From positions 62,001-126,000 of the forward strand of contig JASJFT010000051.1 of assembly GCA_030770425.1 (NCBI GenBank): a stretch of 64,000 nt of DNA, given 5' to 3'. Under the pieces are notes generated by a model that did not search any database, had not been told where the DNA came from, and was given only the letters and a program-made list of their open reading frames with translations. This DNA comes from Darksidea phi (lineage: Eukaryota > Ascomycota > Dothideomycetes > Pleosporales > Lentitheciaceae). Positions 40,562 through 51,858 of this stretch are shown here, piece after piece. The position numbers were made by a program, and so were the translations under genes. The first letter of the stretch is position 1. Each line of letters starts with the position of its first letter.

Positions 40562-41684
40562 TCAAGTAGTTCTACTGTAGGTTTTAGCGAGAGTGAGGCG
40601 AACGGCAGCTTCAGACGGTATAAGCGAAGTCTTGGAAGAGATGTTTAGGGAGAACAGATAAAAGGAAATCTCCTCGTACGGATACTCCTTTCTTTCTATT
40701 TCCTTCCTCAGTTTAAGCAAATTCTTTATGCCATCAAGACCTTCCCATAACCTAAAATCTACAATCCCGCTAAAAATGAGGAATAAGATCCGCCCACGGG
40801 ACAACCGCATATACCCTGGAAGCATGCGTCGCAAATGACGTCCTCCGCTCCAGTGGCTGCGGATCTTCTTTGTCCTCTGCCACTGGCTCGGTCTCTGAGA
40901 AGGTCCGCAGGCTGGGATTAAAGCGTTCCTTTTCTACGATCTTCTATCGTTCGCGGGACCATAAATGCCAGCGAAATGGTGACATATCTTCCGGGGTCAT
41001 GGTCGTCTGTTGCTGAAGCACGTTGAATTTAAACCCTTTCTCGACCATGAAGGTTACAGTGTCTTCGTGCTTGCCCAGCAACGTCTGGACGAGCTGCTGC
41101 TGGCCCTTTGAGTCCGCAACTCCCACATCATAACGGATGGCTTCGTGGAGCGGAATGACGGCTCCACGAGTAGACAGCATTTCGGGTGTTGCTAATGTGA
41201 CCAGCCTTTGTATTAGGTCCATTGGGATAGGCAGCAGCCGTCCATCGCCACTGTAGAAATCGAACGCTGCCTTAATGCACTTGAGCCCCTCACTCGGGTA
41301 GTTCTTGAACGACAATGCTGGTTCACGTTCCAGGTAACCGATCATAAGGTTGACCATGGTGTAAAGCCCATGAGCAATAGCTTGTTCCAGGGGTACTCTT
41401 CCTTGAAATACTGCCAAAATGGCTTTGGGGTTGTGCGAAATTATCTGACTCCAGATCTCCTTTGGACAGTTCTTTGCAGTATCCGGGTTGCTCAGGAGAC
41501 GGTGGAGTAGCGTCTCTCCATTAGCGGCGGACTCAAGTTTCTCCAATTTCTCCTTAAACTCTTGTACCATCTTTTCAGTTCGCCTGGCCTTATCTTCCCC
41601 CGTAGCCTCGCCCCATTCGGAGTCCTCTTCAGTTTCCCCACCCAGCCATAGAACCAAGTTATACAACTTCACTTTGCGCGGCAT
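40562..41684 (-). pseudogene. Ankyrin-like gene with premature stop
   Basis: A 246-codon frame from ATG 41684 to TAG 40944 has helical pairs of ankyrin type (GETLLHRLLSNPD, VPLEQAIAHGLYTMVNLMIGYL, VIPLHEAIRYDVGVAD) and ends SPFRWHLWSRER. Past the TAG the same frame reads KIVEKERFNPSLRTFSETEP and more before stopping again. A further frame at 40562-40834 contains IKNLLKLRKEIERKEY and ISFYLF. The pattern recalls the N-terminal half of fungal ankyrin plus subtilisin-like proteins, with the protease part missing. I read it as a truncated gene, probably CAG to TAG at the stop. A short intact ankyrin protein is the alternative. Confidence 0.45.
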
Positions 41685-42485
41685 TTTGTACCGTAGTAAA
41701 AGATCAATAACGACCTTGCGAAAATGAGAGAGTATGGAGAAACAAGCCAGAGAGGCTCATGGGGTCCTAGCACGGTTAACCTTGCTTACACAGTAATCCA
41801 GCCTTTTCGGTACACACTTCAGCTCGCCGCGTAACCTGCCGGGATCTCTTGACACGGCAACACATCGCACGGCAATTCGTGTATGGGTGATAGCGGGGTT
41901 TGTATCTCCTTTCCGGCCAGTAGACACTTCAGCTCGGGTGTGCATCCCCTTTCCGGCCGGTTCGTTCCCGCAACACTCTTCTCCTCGCCGACCTGGATAA
42001 GCTACCTTCAGTGCGGCTCTTTCAGCACCATAGAACCGCCATTTTAAGAATGGAAAATCTGTAAATTGCTAATACATTTATGCATATCATAGCATATGTA
42101 TACTTACACACAATAGCCTAACCTAGAAGTCCAAAATGCATCGTAGGTGACGGAAATAGTGAAGGCTGGGAGGTAAGGCTGAAGGATGGGACCCTTAAAC
42201 TCGCTCACATATTCGGGCGAATAATCTGGGACGGGACGGAATACGGAAGCGGAATTTCGCTTACCCTGGGTCGAGCCATACATATGCAGCTCGACCAATC
42301 CATTATTGTCCTCTAGCAGGGTGCGGACCCCGCAATCCGAAGCTCATATTTAGGGCAGGCGAAAACCATTTTCCCGCCTTCAGGAGTCCAGTCTCTACTT
42401 TCTATTAGACTAGGTTCAACGACCCTGTTTCCTTGAAGACGTCCTCCAATTCTTGAGAAAGAACTGCCCAGTATTTAACTCCGTC
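41685..42485. other. Divergent intergenic region, no gene seen
   Basis: It lies between the ankyrin-like relic and the gene at 42486. Two short direct repeats of ACACTTCAGCTCG and TCCTTTCCGGCC occur at 41814-41965. Otherwise nothing is recognised. Confidence 0.6.
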
Positions 42486-43382
42486 ATGAGCTTCGCCGAA
42501 CAGGACGCGCCCAGGAATGAAGAGCTAGATGATCTAGTGTTTGACGTGGGCCTGGGTGCCATTGCCTCATCCAGCGCGGGACAGTTCCGATTCAATCAGG
42601 ACGGGGTCTATACAGCAAGGGAGACGGCGGTTCTAGCGAGGTGCACCGTAGTCGAGCGAGTGCATGGCCAACTGTCAGAAGAGGACCCCACGCCTTGCTC
42701 CCTTCTCGTCTTCGATTTCGACTTTGCCAGACTCAAGAAAACTCGGGCTATTCATGAAGTTACAGTGACCCTTGTCCTAGACGGTGTCAAGGTCCACAGC
42801 CTTGCGCCCAAAAGAAAGATTCTGTTCGATCCGCAGGAGGCAAAGAAAAACCACACCAAAGGCTGGGGAGCAGAAGGAGGGGTCGAAGAGAAGCTCAGGC
42901 TCGGCTTGAACTATAAAGACGAGATGGCGAGAGAGCTAGATGAGACGCATTACAGCAGTGCCAAAGGCTGGACAACACACTTTCCAAGGCGTCGTCCCAA
43001 CGATCCAGCCCCGCATAACTGCGTAATGTGGTACATCGAGGAGAGCACGGCTGACCGCGATGTTAAAGGGGTCCCACCATATTTTCGGAGTGCTGTGCTG
43101 CTAAAGCGAGAACCAGAGCAGACCGAGTTCACTGTCGAAATGGAGATAGACGCAAAGGCGGACTTTCTGACGGAAATCACTGATGCAGTTCTTCTTCGAG
43201 GAAATGTCCCAAAGGGCCGGCTTCGACTAGACACTGCACAGTCAACCTCTGTTTTGTACTCGTATCCAACTCTGCCGGAGAAAGAGGGAGGCACGAAGTT
43301 GCTGGGCGGCTTTGATCTGCAGGCGTTCGGCAAGCTGTCTCTTGGTCAGCTACAAAAGAAACGCTTCAGCCTTGAATCATAG
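42486..43382 (+). CDS. Conserved hypothetical protein, 298 residues
   Basis: This is a single-exon frame from ATG 42486 (MSFAEQDAPRNEELDD); the frame is open 11 codons further upstream, to a TTG. The sequence is a well-mixed soluble alpha/beta protein without signal peptide or membrane segment, for example SLLVFDFDFARLKKTRAIHE, VTLVLDGVKVHSLAPKRKI, CVMWYIEESTADRDVKGVPP and FTVEMEIDAKADFLTEI. The strands look like beta-sandwich edges, but I recognise no family and no catalytic motif. The gene lies 977 bp upstream of the STAND-like gene at 44359 on the same strand, separated by a 52-bp triplicate repeat and a hairpin element. A functional pairing with that gene would be a guess. Confidence 0.7.
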   Translation: MSFAEQDAPRNEELDDLVFDVGLGAIASSSAGQFRFNQDGVYTARETAVLARCTVVERVHGQLSEEDPTPCSLLVFDFDFARLKKTRAIHEVTVTLVLDGVKVHSLAPKRKILFDPQEAKKNHTKGWGAEGGVEEKLRLGLNYKDEMARELDETHYSSAKGWTTHFPRRRPNDPAPHNCVMWYIEESTADRDVKGVPPYFRSAVLLKREPEQTEFTVEMEIDAKADFLTEITDAVLLRGNVPKGRLRLDTAQSTSVLYSYPTLPEKEGGTKLLGGFDLQAFGKLSLGQLQKKRFSLES

Positions 43383-43403
43383 CGAGGTACGGAGTACTCT
43401 GTA

Positions 43404-43567
43404 GTTATGAGCTGGGTGACTCGTCACCCTAACCGGTCGTTGGAAAATTGTTTGTGTTATGAGCTGGGTGACGAGTCACCCTAACCGGTCGTTGGACAAT
43501 CGTTTGTGTTATGAGCTTGGTGACGAGTCACCTTAACCGGTCGTTGGACAATCGTTCGTGTTATGAT
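43404..43567. repeat. 52-bp tandem repeat, three units with quasi-palindromic core
   Basis: GTTATGAGCTGGGTGACGAG begins each 52-bp unit (at 43404, 43456 and 43508) and a fourth unit starts at 43560. The core GGTGACTCGTCACC of unit 1 is the exact reverse complement of GGTGACGAGTCACC in units 2 and 3, so the centre has been inverted or converted. Confidence 0.95.
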
Positions 43568-43637
43568 TTTACTGCCTGGGAGCTTTCAGTGACCTTTCAC
43601 AGTTGCAGCTGTCACCCGCAGCGCGGACAGACCGATT

Positions 43638-43783
43638 ACAAGGGGGCCTCATGTACGGGCTGCCCCCCCTCCCCCCGGTTAACTTGGCTGTAGGCCGACA
43701 TATGATTGGTCAACAGACATCACCTCTCACACAAAATCTTAGTGGGACTTGGGAGGGGCAGCCCGCACATGAGTCCCCCTTGT
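43638..43783. mobile_element. 146-bp MITE-like element with 29-bp inverted ends
   Basis: The ends 43638-43666 (ACAAGGGGGCCTCATGTACG...) and 43755-43783 are 29-bp reverse complements with two mismatches. The inner 88 bp is unique. No flanking duplication was found. It may be a small non-autonomous DNA element or simply a large hairpin. Confidence 0.55.
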
Positions 43784-44358
43784 GCGACGGATAACTGCTG
43801 GTTTTTTATTGCCAAGTCGGCGCTTTGCCAAAAACGACACTAGTTCCTTATAATTAGGGGTGCCCGTTAGCAACTCCCGATTACGACCCTTCTTCCATCC
43901 ATTATCTGAACCAATCAGAAGTGCGAAGGAGACGCCATGGCACGGATGGCACAACCCACCCCCACCGGGACTTTTACCGAACAGACGAGTCATATGTCTA
44001 TCTCCGGCTTGCTGCCTATACCGTGCAACACCATGCGGCTAAACATGAATCCGTTCAAGTGGCATCTTGACAGTCGCAGCGGTGTGCGATGTGGTGTCAC
44101 AGCAGTCACTCAGCCTTGCTAGTGCCGGTCACTTATCCACCCATAACAACTGAAGGGACTTCTCCAACCTACCTCGTTTCAATCAAACTACGAAGAACGG
44201 TTACTCGGTCAGACCATAGCCACGGCCGCTTTGGTCGCCTCGTCATGCAGTGTGAGCCCGACCTGCTGTCATAGCTATAGGTACTGGTAATTTCTGCACA
44301 GAGCTTCAAGAGAGAGCTGGGCTACATAACCAGCGGCTCCACTGTTGGAACCAGAGAC
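43784..44358. promoter_or_regulatory. Upstream region of the eight-exon STAND-like gene
   Basis: This region runs from the MITE-like element to ATG 44359. No independent gene is supported, and the short frames show no motif. Confidence 0.5.
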
Positions 44359-47300
44359 ATGGATTTCACTGAGACTTTCGCCACCTGGCGTTGGGCTGTG
44401 GACAAAGAGTAAGCTTCCCTGTTTCGCCATTCAGACCTAAATGTGGACCTTGGTTCCTAAGAGAAGACTTGCAGTATAGTGACGATACACGGTCTTTCTG
44501 AAGCTGGGAAAGAGCCTTGGATCGACACAGACACTCGACCAGCATGGCTTGAAAAGGGTTTGTTCCAGGACAGTACCTCGCGTGTCATCTGCTTCAACTT
44601 CACCAATGGCTCACAGGATCCTGATGTGCTCACGCGGTCAGGACTGGAGGTCATAGCCACAAAGCTCCTGGAGAAGCTTTCAATTTGGAGGGAAGGTGAC
44701 TCAGAGGTACAGCCAAAATCAATTCCTGAGACAACAAAATTTTGCTAATAATGCTACAGGAGAGTCGCCCATTGGCGTTCGTGACTCATGATATTGGTGG
44801 TGTCATTTTCAAACAGGTGAGAAGAACCACTCTACGGATGGAAATGGTATTGGTGATTGACATATTCCTGAATTCCGTCCCCTAGGCCATGATCCTTGCT
44901 TCTAGGAATGAACGCAAATATGGGTCTATCCTTCGATCGACGTTTGGAGTGGTAGGCAAGCCGTCCAACTTTATGTCCTCTCAAACCTACTCGAACTATT
45001 GCGCCAGTTAACGTATATTTCTCTAGCTTTTTATTGCCTGCCCTCACAGATCTGTTAGTCATGCTCTGCTCACTGATAGCATTGCTGAGCTTGCATTATC
45101 CCGGAAATACCGAACTAAATCCGGAATACATAAAACGGCGAGGTCTGCGGCTACGGCAATTCTAGAGACAAATGTTGGCTTTCTAGGGACCAACATTTGC
45201 CTTCAAGCACAAATTATGAACGTGTACTACGAAGAACTGGAAGGGCAGGCTCAAGTACGTCACCTGTTCCCGAGTCGGATTGGAGTGAAGTCTGATGTTT
45301 GCAACAGATATACAGCCAATATTCGGCCACCCTTGGTCTACCGTCTGAAATTAATATTGAAATGCCGCAACTCAGCCCAAAGCTTTCGTTTGACAAGGAT
45401 CACACCGTAGTCGAGAGCCTTTTGAAGAATATGATGGGTTTCTCTCAAGACGGTAAATTTCATCCCCACAATTCGGACTGTCTCACCCTATCAAGAACTC
45501 ACGCTTACATATGCCAGCGGATCGGCCAAGGACCAAAAGATACCCGGTAGACCAAGACTGGGACAAAGCACGGTCGACTTTAATATCCATGGCTCCCATT
45601 CAAGTGACAGACCGTCTTCCTAATCCAGATGCTGAAGGTGCCCTATTGGCGAATATCGAACTATCACACTGGTGGCGGGACCGAGAGTCCCCCGCAGCTT
45701 GCATCGTCGGTGCATGGACTGAATTGGTGGACATCATCCCTTCGCTTCAGACGCTGGGAACAGAGATCTACGGTTCTCAAGCAAAAGTTAAGTTCTTTGC
45801 TTTCGAGTTCCAGCCGATTGCCGGACACCTAGATACCGTCCAAGCAATGCTCAGGCATTTTATAGCGCAGGCAATTGGCTATATCTTGCCACTGACGCCG
45901 CCTGACGAGGCACCATCTCACGTCCTCGGGATTGTTGACGTCCTGCAGGAGCCTAACATTGACATTCTGTATAGTCTCTTTCAAGACGTCAATGTATGGA
46001 TCGCTCGACTCGGTCTCCGTGCCTTCTGGCTTGTCTGTGGAATTGACCACACCGACGACCCAGATTTTATGCATCGATTGGTTCAAGGGATGTCATTTTC
46101 CGATGCCAAACCCATGTTTCTATTCGCAGGGTCGGATTGTCAGAAGCTCAGGTCCGCTGTGGACGGGGCCAACGTGAAACTTCTGGAACAACCCAGTATG
46201 GAAATAGCTCCGCGGAGCATAAGCCTCTCGGATCCCCCGGGCCTGGAGGAAGACTTGGAGTATCCAGACATCCGGGCGATGGTTGGCGAGTCGCTTGCGC
46301 GTATCGGTGACGACGAAACCGGACGCACGGTATTCCTAAGGTGGATCCGAGAGTTGATTTCCAGCATTCCTATCAACGACTGGAGATCGCAAATCAGTAC
46401 TGTTTCGACAGCATTGTCGTCAAAGGGAATAGAAGGCCTGTTCCCAGCGGTGCTGCAATCACTCCCGCCTTATAGGAGAGATTGTGCCAATGACGTTCTC
46501 CGGTTGATGTTACATTCATTCCGCCCATTATCTCTATCGAACATAATGGCGGCTATGAGCGTTGAGGCGGCGCTTGGCGCCCCTGTCGACATTAATACGA
46601 GAAACAGGTTCGAGGATATCCCGACCGTTATCTTTCCGTTAGCAAAGAGATGGCTTATGGGACTGGTGCAGACAAAGGAAGCAAAGCTAGTCTTTAGGGA
46701 TGACAGGATACGGAAAGCCTTTATCGACACATGCATGGAGGACGGCTCGCCCGGTCAGTCCCATTGGCGCATTCTCCATCAGCTCCTCAGGTACCTCTCA
46801 ACGAAACTATCAACTCTTCCTGAAGAGGAGTCTACTACCACACCAAAGGAAACATCTCCAGTATGGATGGCTCGACACACCTTCATTGGCTATGCGGTCC
46901 ACTATTGGGCCAGACATTACCGAGCCGCAATCGAGACTGAGGACCGCAAGGGCTCAGCAGAGGAGAGTGTCAGGGACTTTTTATCCAACTCCGAGGCTGT
47001 CGCGTTTTGCTTGACGGCCAGTCGGAAACCCAGGGTTTCGGAAGAGACTTTATCGACCAAGAATCCAATTGCCTCCCGCGTAGCATTACTTGCACGAAAT
47101 GGACTGAGCTTCACGGAAATTGCGAATCTCGTAGAGACCTCCGAGTGGAACACCGAAGCCGAATTCATTCTCCCCGCTTTGAGAGCGGCTGTTCAATGTG
47201 GAAATGCCCGATTGGTGGAGGAAATACCCTTCACATCTCTCGATGAGGCCGATTTAAAAGCTATCTTGCTCGAGGCCGCTTACTGCGAGGATATTGCAAC

Positions 47301-49963
47301 TCTGGAAATACTCTCACAAAAGTCTAGAGGCCGATTACCACTGCCGCAGGAGCTGCTGTCGCAAGCTGCTAGACTCGGACTCGTTGACGTCTTGAGAGGG
47401 TCATTACGGGACAGACACAAGGATGAGACGATCGACTATGCCGAAGTGTTTCGTCCCGCGGTTCATTGCCGGCAAATAAAGATTATTCGGTTATTGAATG
47501 AGTTCTCCGATTCCTTGAGTCCCGACAATATCTTCAGCCTTTACGAGGATGCCTGCAGGGTCGGAGAGGTAGGGATTGTGGCGAGTCTTCACAGGTATTT
47601 GCAAAAGGACCAGTTGGCGGATTTTGCCCCGCTTGATACTGCCTGCCAGAACGGAAATTTCGAGGTTGTCACTTTTATACTGGGGAAGATGAATATTGCG
47701 AAGGGCGAATTACTTGAATGTGAATCCGAAGGCTCTGATGATACCGACGCCATCGACTGTCTTCGCACGTCTATCACATTAGGATGGGTACGTTGCGCCG
47801 ATGCAATGTTGGATTACGTCGATACTGTAAAGGATGAGCTACGCCTCCGTGAACTTTTCGGCGATGGAATTGAAGCCAGGCAGTATGAAACGTGCGAACT
47901 TTTGCTGCGCAGGACACACCTGGACTTGGCAGAAGGTTTTGGCGAGGCCCCAATCCTCACAAAAGCAGTGAGAAAGAACGACCTCAGACTCGTCCAGCTG
48001 CTGTTGGACTACGGCGCCGAGGTAGATGGGACCGACGAGTACGAGGTAACACCGCTATCCACTGCCGCATACGCGGGGTATACCGAGATCGCTGAGCTGT
48101 TACTTCAAGCAAACGCCAACGTCAACGCTCGGGCCGCGAATGGTGGGTCAATCATCTATGCTGCCTGTATGAAAAATATGCCTGAGACGGTCAAATTGCT
48201 ACTCAGCCATGGCGCTGACATACATCTGAGCACGTACAGCCGCAACTGGTCGCCTCTGGAGGCCGCCTTCGATTATCCCGAGATTGTCGAGCTACTGGTC
48301 AAACACCGTCCGCCTCCCGACTTCAAGCGGCTCGCTGTCTCTCGAAGTACCGTCAAAGGCAAAACGACCGCTCTTTTCTTCGCTGTCTCCGGTGACCACG
48401 CGGAGTCGGTGAAGTGGATATTGCAAGGAGACCCGGATTTGGAATATAGACCAGGTCCCAACTCGGGCCCTCTGGAAGGGTACACCCCATTGGCCCTCGC
48501 CGTCGAACGGGGCTATACGCCGATTGTCAGGATGCTCTTGGAAAAGGGGGCGAATATAAACCATCGCATCCTTGATGAACGACCACTTCTCCACGGCGCA
48601 ACTACCGAGGAGACACTGGCCGTTCTCCTTGAATACAATGTCGACAAGGAAGCGACCGACTTGGGACCTAAAAGCACCATGCTCAGCAGACTCGTAGCTG
48701 ATTCAGATACCTATACGGGCTACCTACCCCTTATCACCCGGCTCATCAACGCAGGAGCTAATCTCGACCCTATAGACATCATGGGCGACACGCCACTTGC
48801 AATTGCATCCCTGGACGGTAATATGGAGCTTGTCCAGCTTCTGATCGCAAGAGGGGCCGATGTGAACGGAAACAGTGGACAATATGGACGGCCCGTCCAT
48901 CGCGCCATCTTGAGGAATAATCTGGATTCCCTGAAAGCCCTGGTAGAAAAGGGTGCAGATTTCGCTTCCTGCCACAGCATCTTAGGAACCCCTCTCCAGT
49001 TTGCTTGTGGACAAGACAGCGAATTCAAAATTATGGAGTATCTGGTGGAGCAAAAGGGCGCTCACCCGAACGCAGAGGGTGCGATGGTTCGGAATGTGAT
49101 GTTGGAAGCTTGCCTGCGAAGCGAACCCGAAGCCATTCTTTACTTGCTCAACCACGGTGGGTTGCCGTCAAGCCGGGATTGTATCGGTATGCCGGCCATC
49201 TTTGCGGCTTGTTTCCGGTCGACGGATGCCCTTCCAGTCATTGACGAGCTTCTGAAACGCGGCGCTGATATCTCCCCAAACACGCGGGACAAAATGGGAA
49301 GGACTATTCTCCACTGTGCAGTGGCTAGCGGGAGTGTCGAGGTTGTGAAGCGCGTGTTGGAGAAGGAGCCGACTCTACTCAGCGAAAAGGACAATGATGG
49401 TTGGACTGCCCTACATTGGGCGGCACGACGGGCGTACCCGTTCTTCCGCCGAGAGTTCAGGGGTTCCACTTCAGCGGACGATTGGGCTGCCGCGGTTGCG
49501 TACCTCCTGGAAAAGAAATGTCCTGGGATCAACATGACTGTGTCAGCGGCGGAGAAAGAATGGACAGTGCTGAGTATTGCGCGGTATCACGATGCCCCCT
49601 CTGAAGTCATCGATGTGATTGTTAAGAACATGGAGTCATCAACGGCGGCGAATCCGGACGAGTGCGTTGAAGGGAAGGTCAACGGTGAAGGCCTTTTATT
49701 GAGGTGTGATGGCTGCTACTTTGTGAGTCTCGCTGGTTCTTCTTATTTTCCATCGCCCATACCGCTTCCTATTCACTGTTTGGCGCCGATACTAACCTTC
49801 TGTGACACTGCAGGAGATAAGAGATACAATCCACATGTGTACCGCAGAGACCTGCTATGAGAATTGGGGCCTGTGTTTCAAATGCTATCCTTACCGGAAA
49901 GAGATTCATGACTCAGAGCATGAATTGAAGGCAATGCCCGTAGATGAGTACCAAGCACGTTAG
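44359..49963 (+). CDS. STAND-like protein: degenerate hydrolase, degenerate NTPase, ankyrins, ZZ finger
   Basis: Eight exons: 44359-44408, 44475-44706, 44760-44816, 44886-44951, 45027-45254, 45308-45452, 45518-49722 and 49814-49963, giving 1710 residues. All introns are GT..AG (53-91 nt) and every splice keeps a family motif. Order: alpha/beta-hydrolase-like domain (1-240) with DIVTIHGLSEAGKEPW, VTHDIGGVIFKQ and LFIACPHRSVSHALL; NACHT position (about 310-480) with CIVGAWTELVDI where a P-loop should be and FWLVCGIDHTDD as a Walker-B-like strand; winged helix (LHSFRPLSLSNIMAAM); at least ten ankyrin repeats (about 900-1620); C-terminal ZZ zinc finger (C-x2-C, C-x4-C, C-x2-C, H-x3-H). The serine-hydrolase Ser is replaced (GHSLGG-type elbow reads THDIGG) and no GKS/T is present. 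The frame is long and intact, so it is likely a functional receptor without enzymatic activity. Confidence 0.88.
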
Positions 49964-50789
49964 GAGAGTTTCTGAGCGGGTGATGTCAGACTGCGTACAG
50001 TACAACGCCCCGGTGGGCTACTCATTTCTCTCTATAGTTATCTCTCGGCCTTCTTCTGTGGCAGATATCCTAGTGCGAAGGAACAGGGAGCTGTGTACTG
50101 TATCTTCGGATTCTGTTCAACCTTTTCGTTTCCATCTTCTAACGTCCTTGTGGTCCTTGTGTGAACGGATGCACTCTATGTAAAGGTTAAATCAATACTC
50201 CATTAGACCCGCACTAATAACTCATAAAAACACGATCCTAATGACTCGCCACAGCGGCGTTCGTTCGGAATCCTCGTCCTTCGCGTCAACGTCGACCTTG
50301 TTCGTGTCCAGCAGCAGCTTGATCATCGCCTCGGGAAAAGCAACCGATGCAATTAATGTAGAAGGTTCCTGCGCTTGCTAGAGTACGATAATTGTGCGAC
50401 GATACCCTCCTAGCATGGTATGTACAAGAAGGAGTATTATACACTAGCTACCGCCGGTATTGGACGGCAGTCCCGGAGGAAGGGAATCACATATAATGGA
50501 AATTCTAGAATCAGGACACGCTAGACAGGCGAGGATCTAGTGACTAATTAATAAGTTACCCGTACTGTTCCTTCAGATCTATGGTACTGAAGAGATTGAC
50601 ACTCAATATCAGACATGACATCGAGAGAAGAATAAGAGAAGGTATCCAAAAAGAACCCAAAGACATCGATAATCATACACCATTACCCAATCCCATGCTG
50701 GCCAAGCACTTTGGCGCATTGCCTGCGCCGAACGCCTATTTATAAGTTGCCCCACTCGAGCAAGGACCGTATTCCCGATGGTATAGAGG
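49964..50789. other. Intergenic region with ankyrin relic
   Basis: Apart from the ankyrin relic listed at 50238-50340 nothing is recognised. Confidence 0.6.
50238..50340 (-). pseudogene. Isolated ankyrin-repeat relic
   Basis: The minus strand reads AFPEAMIKLLLDTNKVDVDA and then KDEDSERTPLWRVI, one ankyrin repeat of the D-x-x-G-RTPLxxA type without any surrounding frame. It is not from the neighbouring STAND gene, which is on the other strand, and must be the remnant of another ankyrin gene. Confidence 0.65.
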
Positions 50790-51858
50790 TCACATCTTCC
50801 CCGACTTCTTCCTCTTTCCATCCTCCTTCTTCGGCTTGCGCTCCTTCAACTGCTGCTGGAGATATTCAATCTTTTGCGTGAGGGTCTTCTTCGTGCACTC
50901 CGTCTTGGCCCGCGTGAGTGTCCATTTCGCATCGGCGATCTCGTCGCAGAGGTCCATCTGATCTTGCAGCTTCTTGTACTTCTTCTCAAGCTTCGCGAGA
51001 GACTTTTCTTCCTTCTCTAGCTCCTCTTTCTTCCTCGGGTCGTTGCTGGCGCGCAAGCTGTCGATTCGGGGCTTCTTGTCTTCGATGCTGGACAGGACGT
51101 CCGCTTGTTGCTGGGCGAAGTCTTCGCGCTCGGGTTCTACATTTATATCGTTAGCAAGTGTAAGGATAAATAGGGTGAAGGAGGCTTACCTGGCTTGCCC
51201 GAGAACTCTGTGATACCGAGGTTAGGCGGTGAGATCAGGTTGTTGCGAAGAATGGACTGTGCGCCGACGACGAGCTCAACGTCCGCGGTCTCGGAAACCA
51301 GAAAGCGCATGTCGTTGTACATCTTCGGGCTTGTGTTGTGGAACCAGGTCAGGTGGATGGCGCCGATGACATGATGGATGTGCCCTGTGGCTACGGAGCC
51401 ACCTTGGCTTTCCCGGGCGGACAGAGGTTCAAACTCTTCGAAACCGAGGCGCCTTGCGAGGGACTCTGAGATGATGTTACCTTGGTGGCAGGCCGTGTCG
51501 AGCATGCAGCGAAGAGCCTGGATCTCGGAGATCTCACGGCTGTTGCGGGGGAAGGCCGATACCGTGACGATGAAGGGGCAGTTCTTCTCATCGAAGATCT
51601 GGGTTGGTCAGCCTCGGACAAAGGAACGGTTGATTGAGAAAACGGCTGATAGACGTCACATACCTCCTCGCCAGCGTCTTCATCTTCCGCGAATTCGATC
51701 TTGGTAGTGGCGGCTATTTTGCGCTCGACATTCTTAGGACCTAACAGCAAGCCCTTGAAGCAGTCCCACCACGAGACTTTGACCACTGCCACCTGAGTCC
51801 TACGTCTCCTGATCATAAACTTCCCGCTGTTCGCGTCGGGGCTCCGTGGTGAGATCAT
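50790..51858 (-). CDS. Retropepsin-like protein with C-terminal coiled coil
   Basis: Exons 51664-51858, 51190-51598 and 50790-51136 (introns 65 and 53 nt, GTATGT..CCCAG and GTAAGC..TGTAG) encode 316 residues. The middle part has CMLDTACHQGNIISESLARR (Asp-Thr-Ala at 99-101) followed by GAIHLTWF, and VELVVGAQSILRNNLI. This is the order of a single-lobe aspartic protease fold (D-T/S-G/A, then psi loop, then hydrophobic-Gly) as in retropepsin-like host proteins. The C-terminal 90 residues are a charged coiled coil (EELEKEEKSLAKLEKKYKKL) ending in a lysine-rich tail. I see no reverse transcriptase or integrase nearby, so it is a host gene, not a retroelement. Whether it is an active protease is unknown, because DTA is a permissible but less common motif. 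Confidence 0.8.

Noticed and set aside
43404..43567. CRISPR-like repeat array
   Set aside because: Units are contiguous 52-bp tandem copies without unique spacers, and the genome is eukaryotic.
50790..51858. Retrotransposon gag-pol fragment
   Set aside because: The retropepsin-like core is in a spliced gene with a coiled-coil tail, and no reverse transcriptase, integrase or LTR is adjacent.
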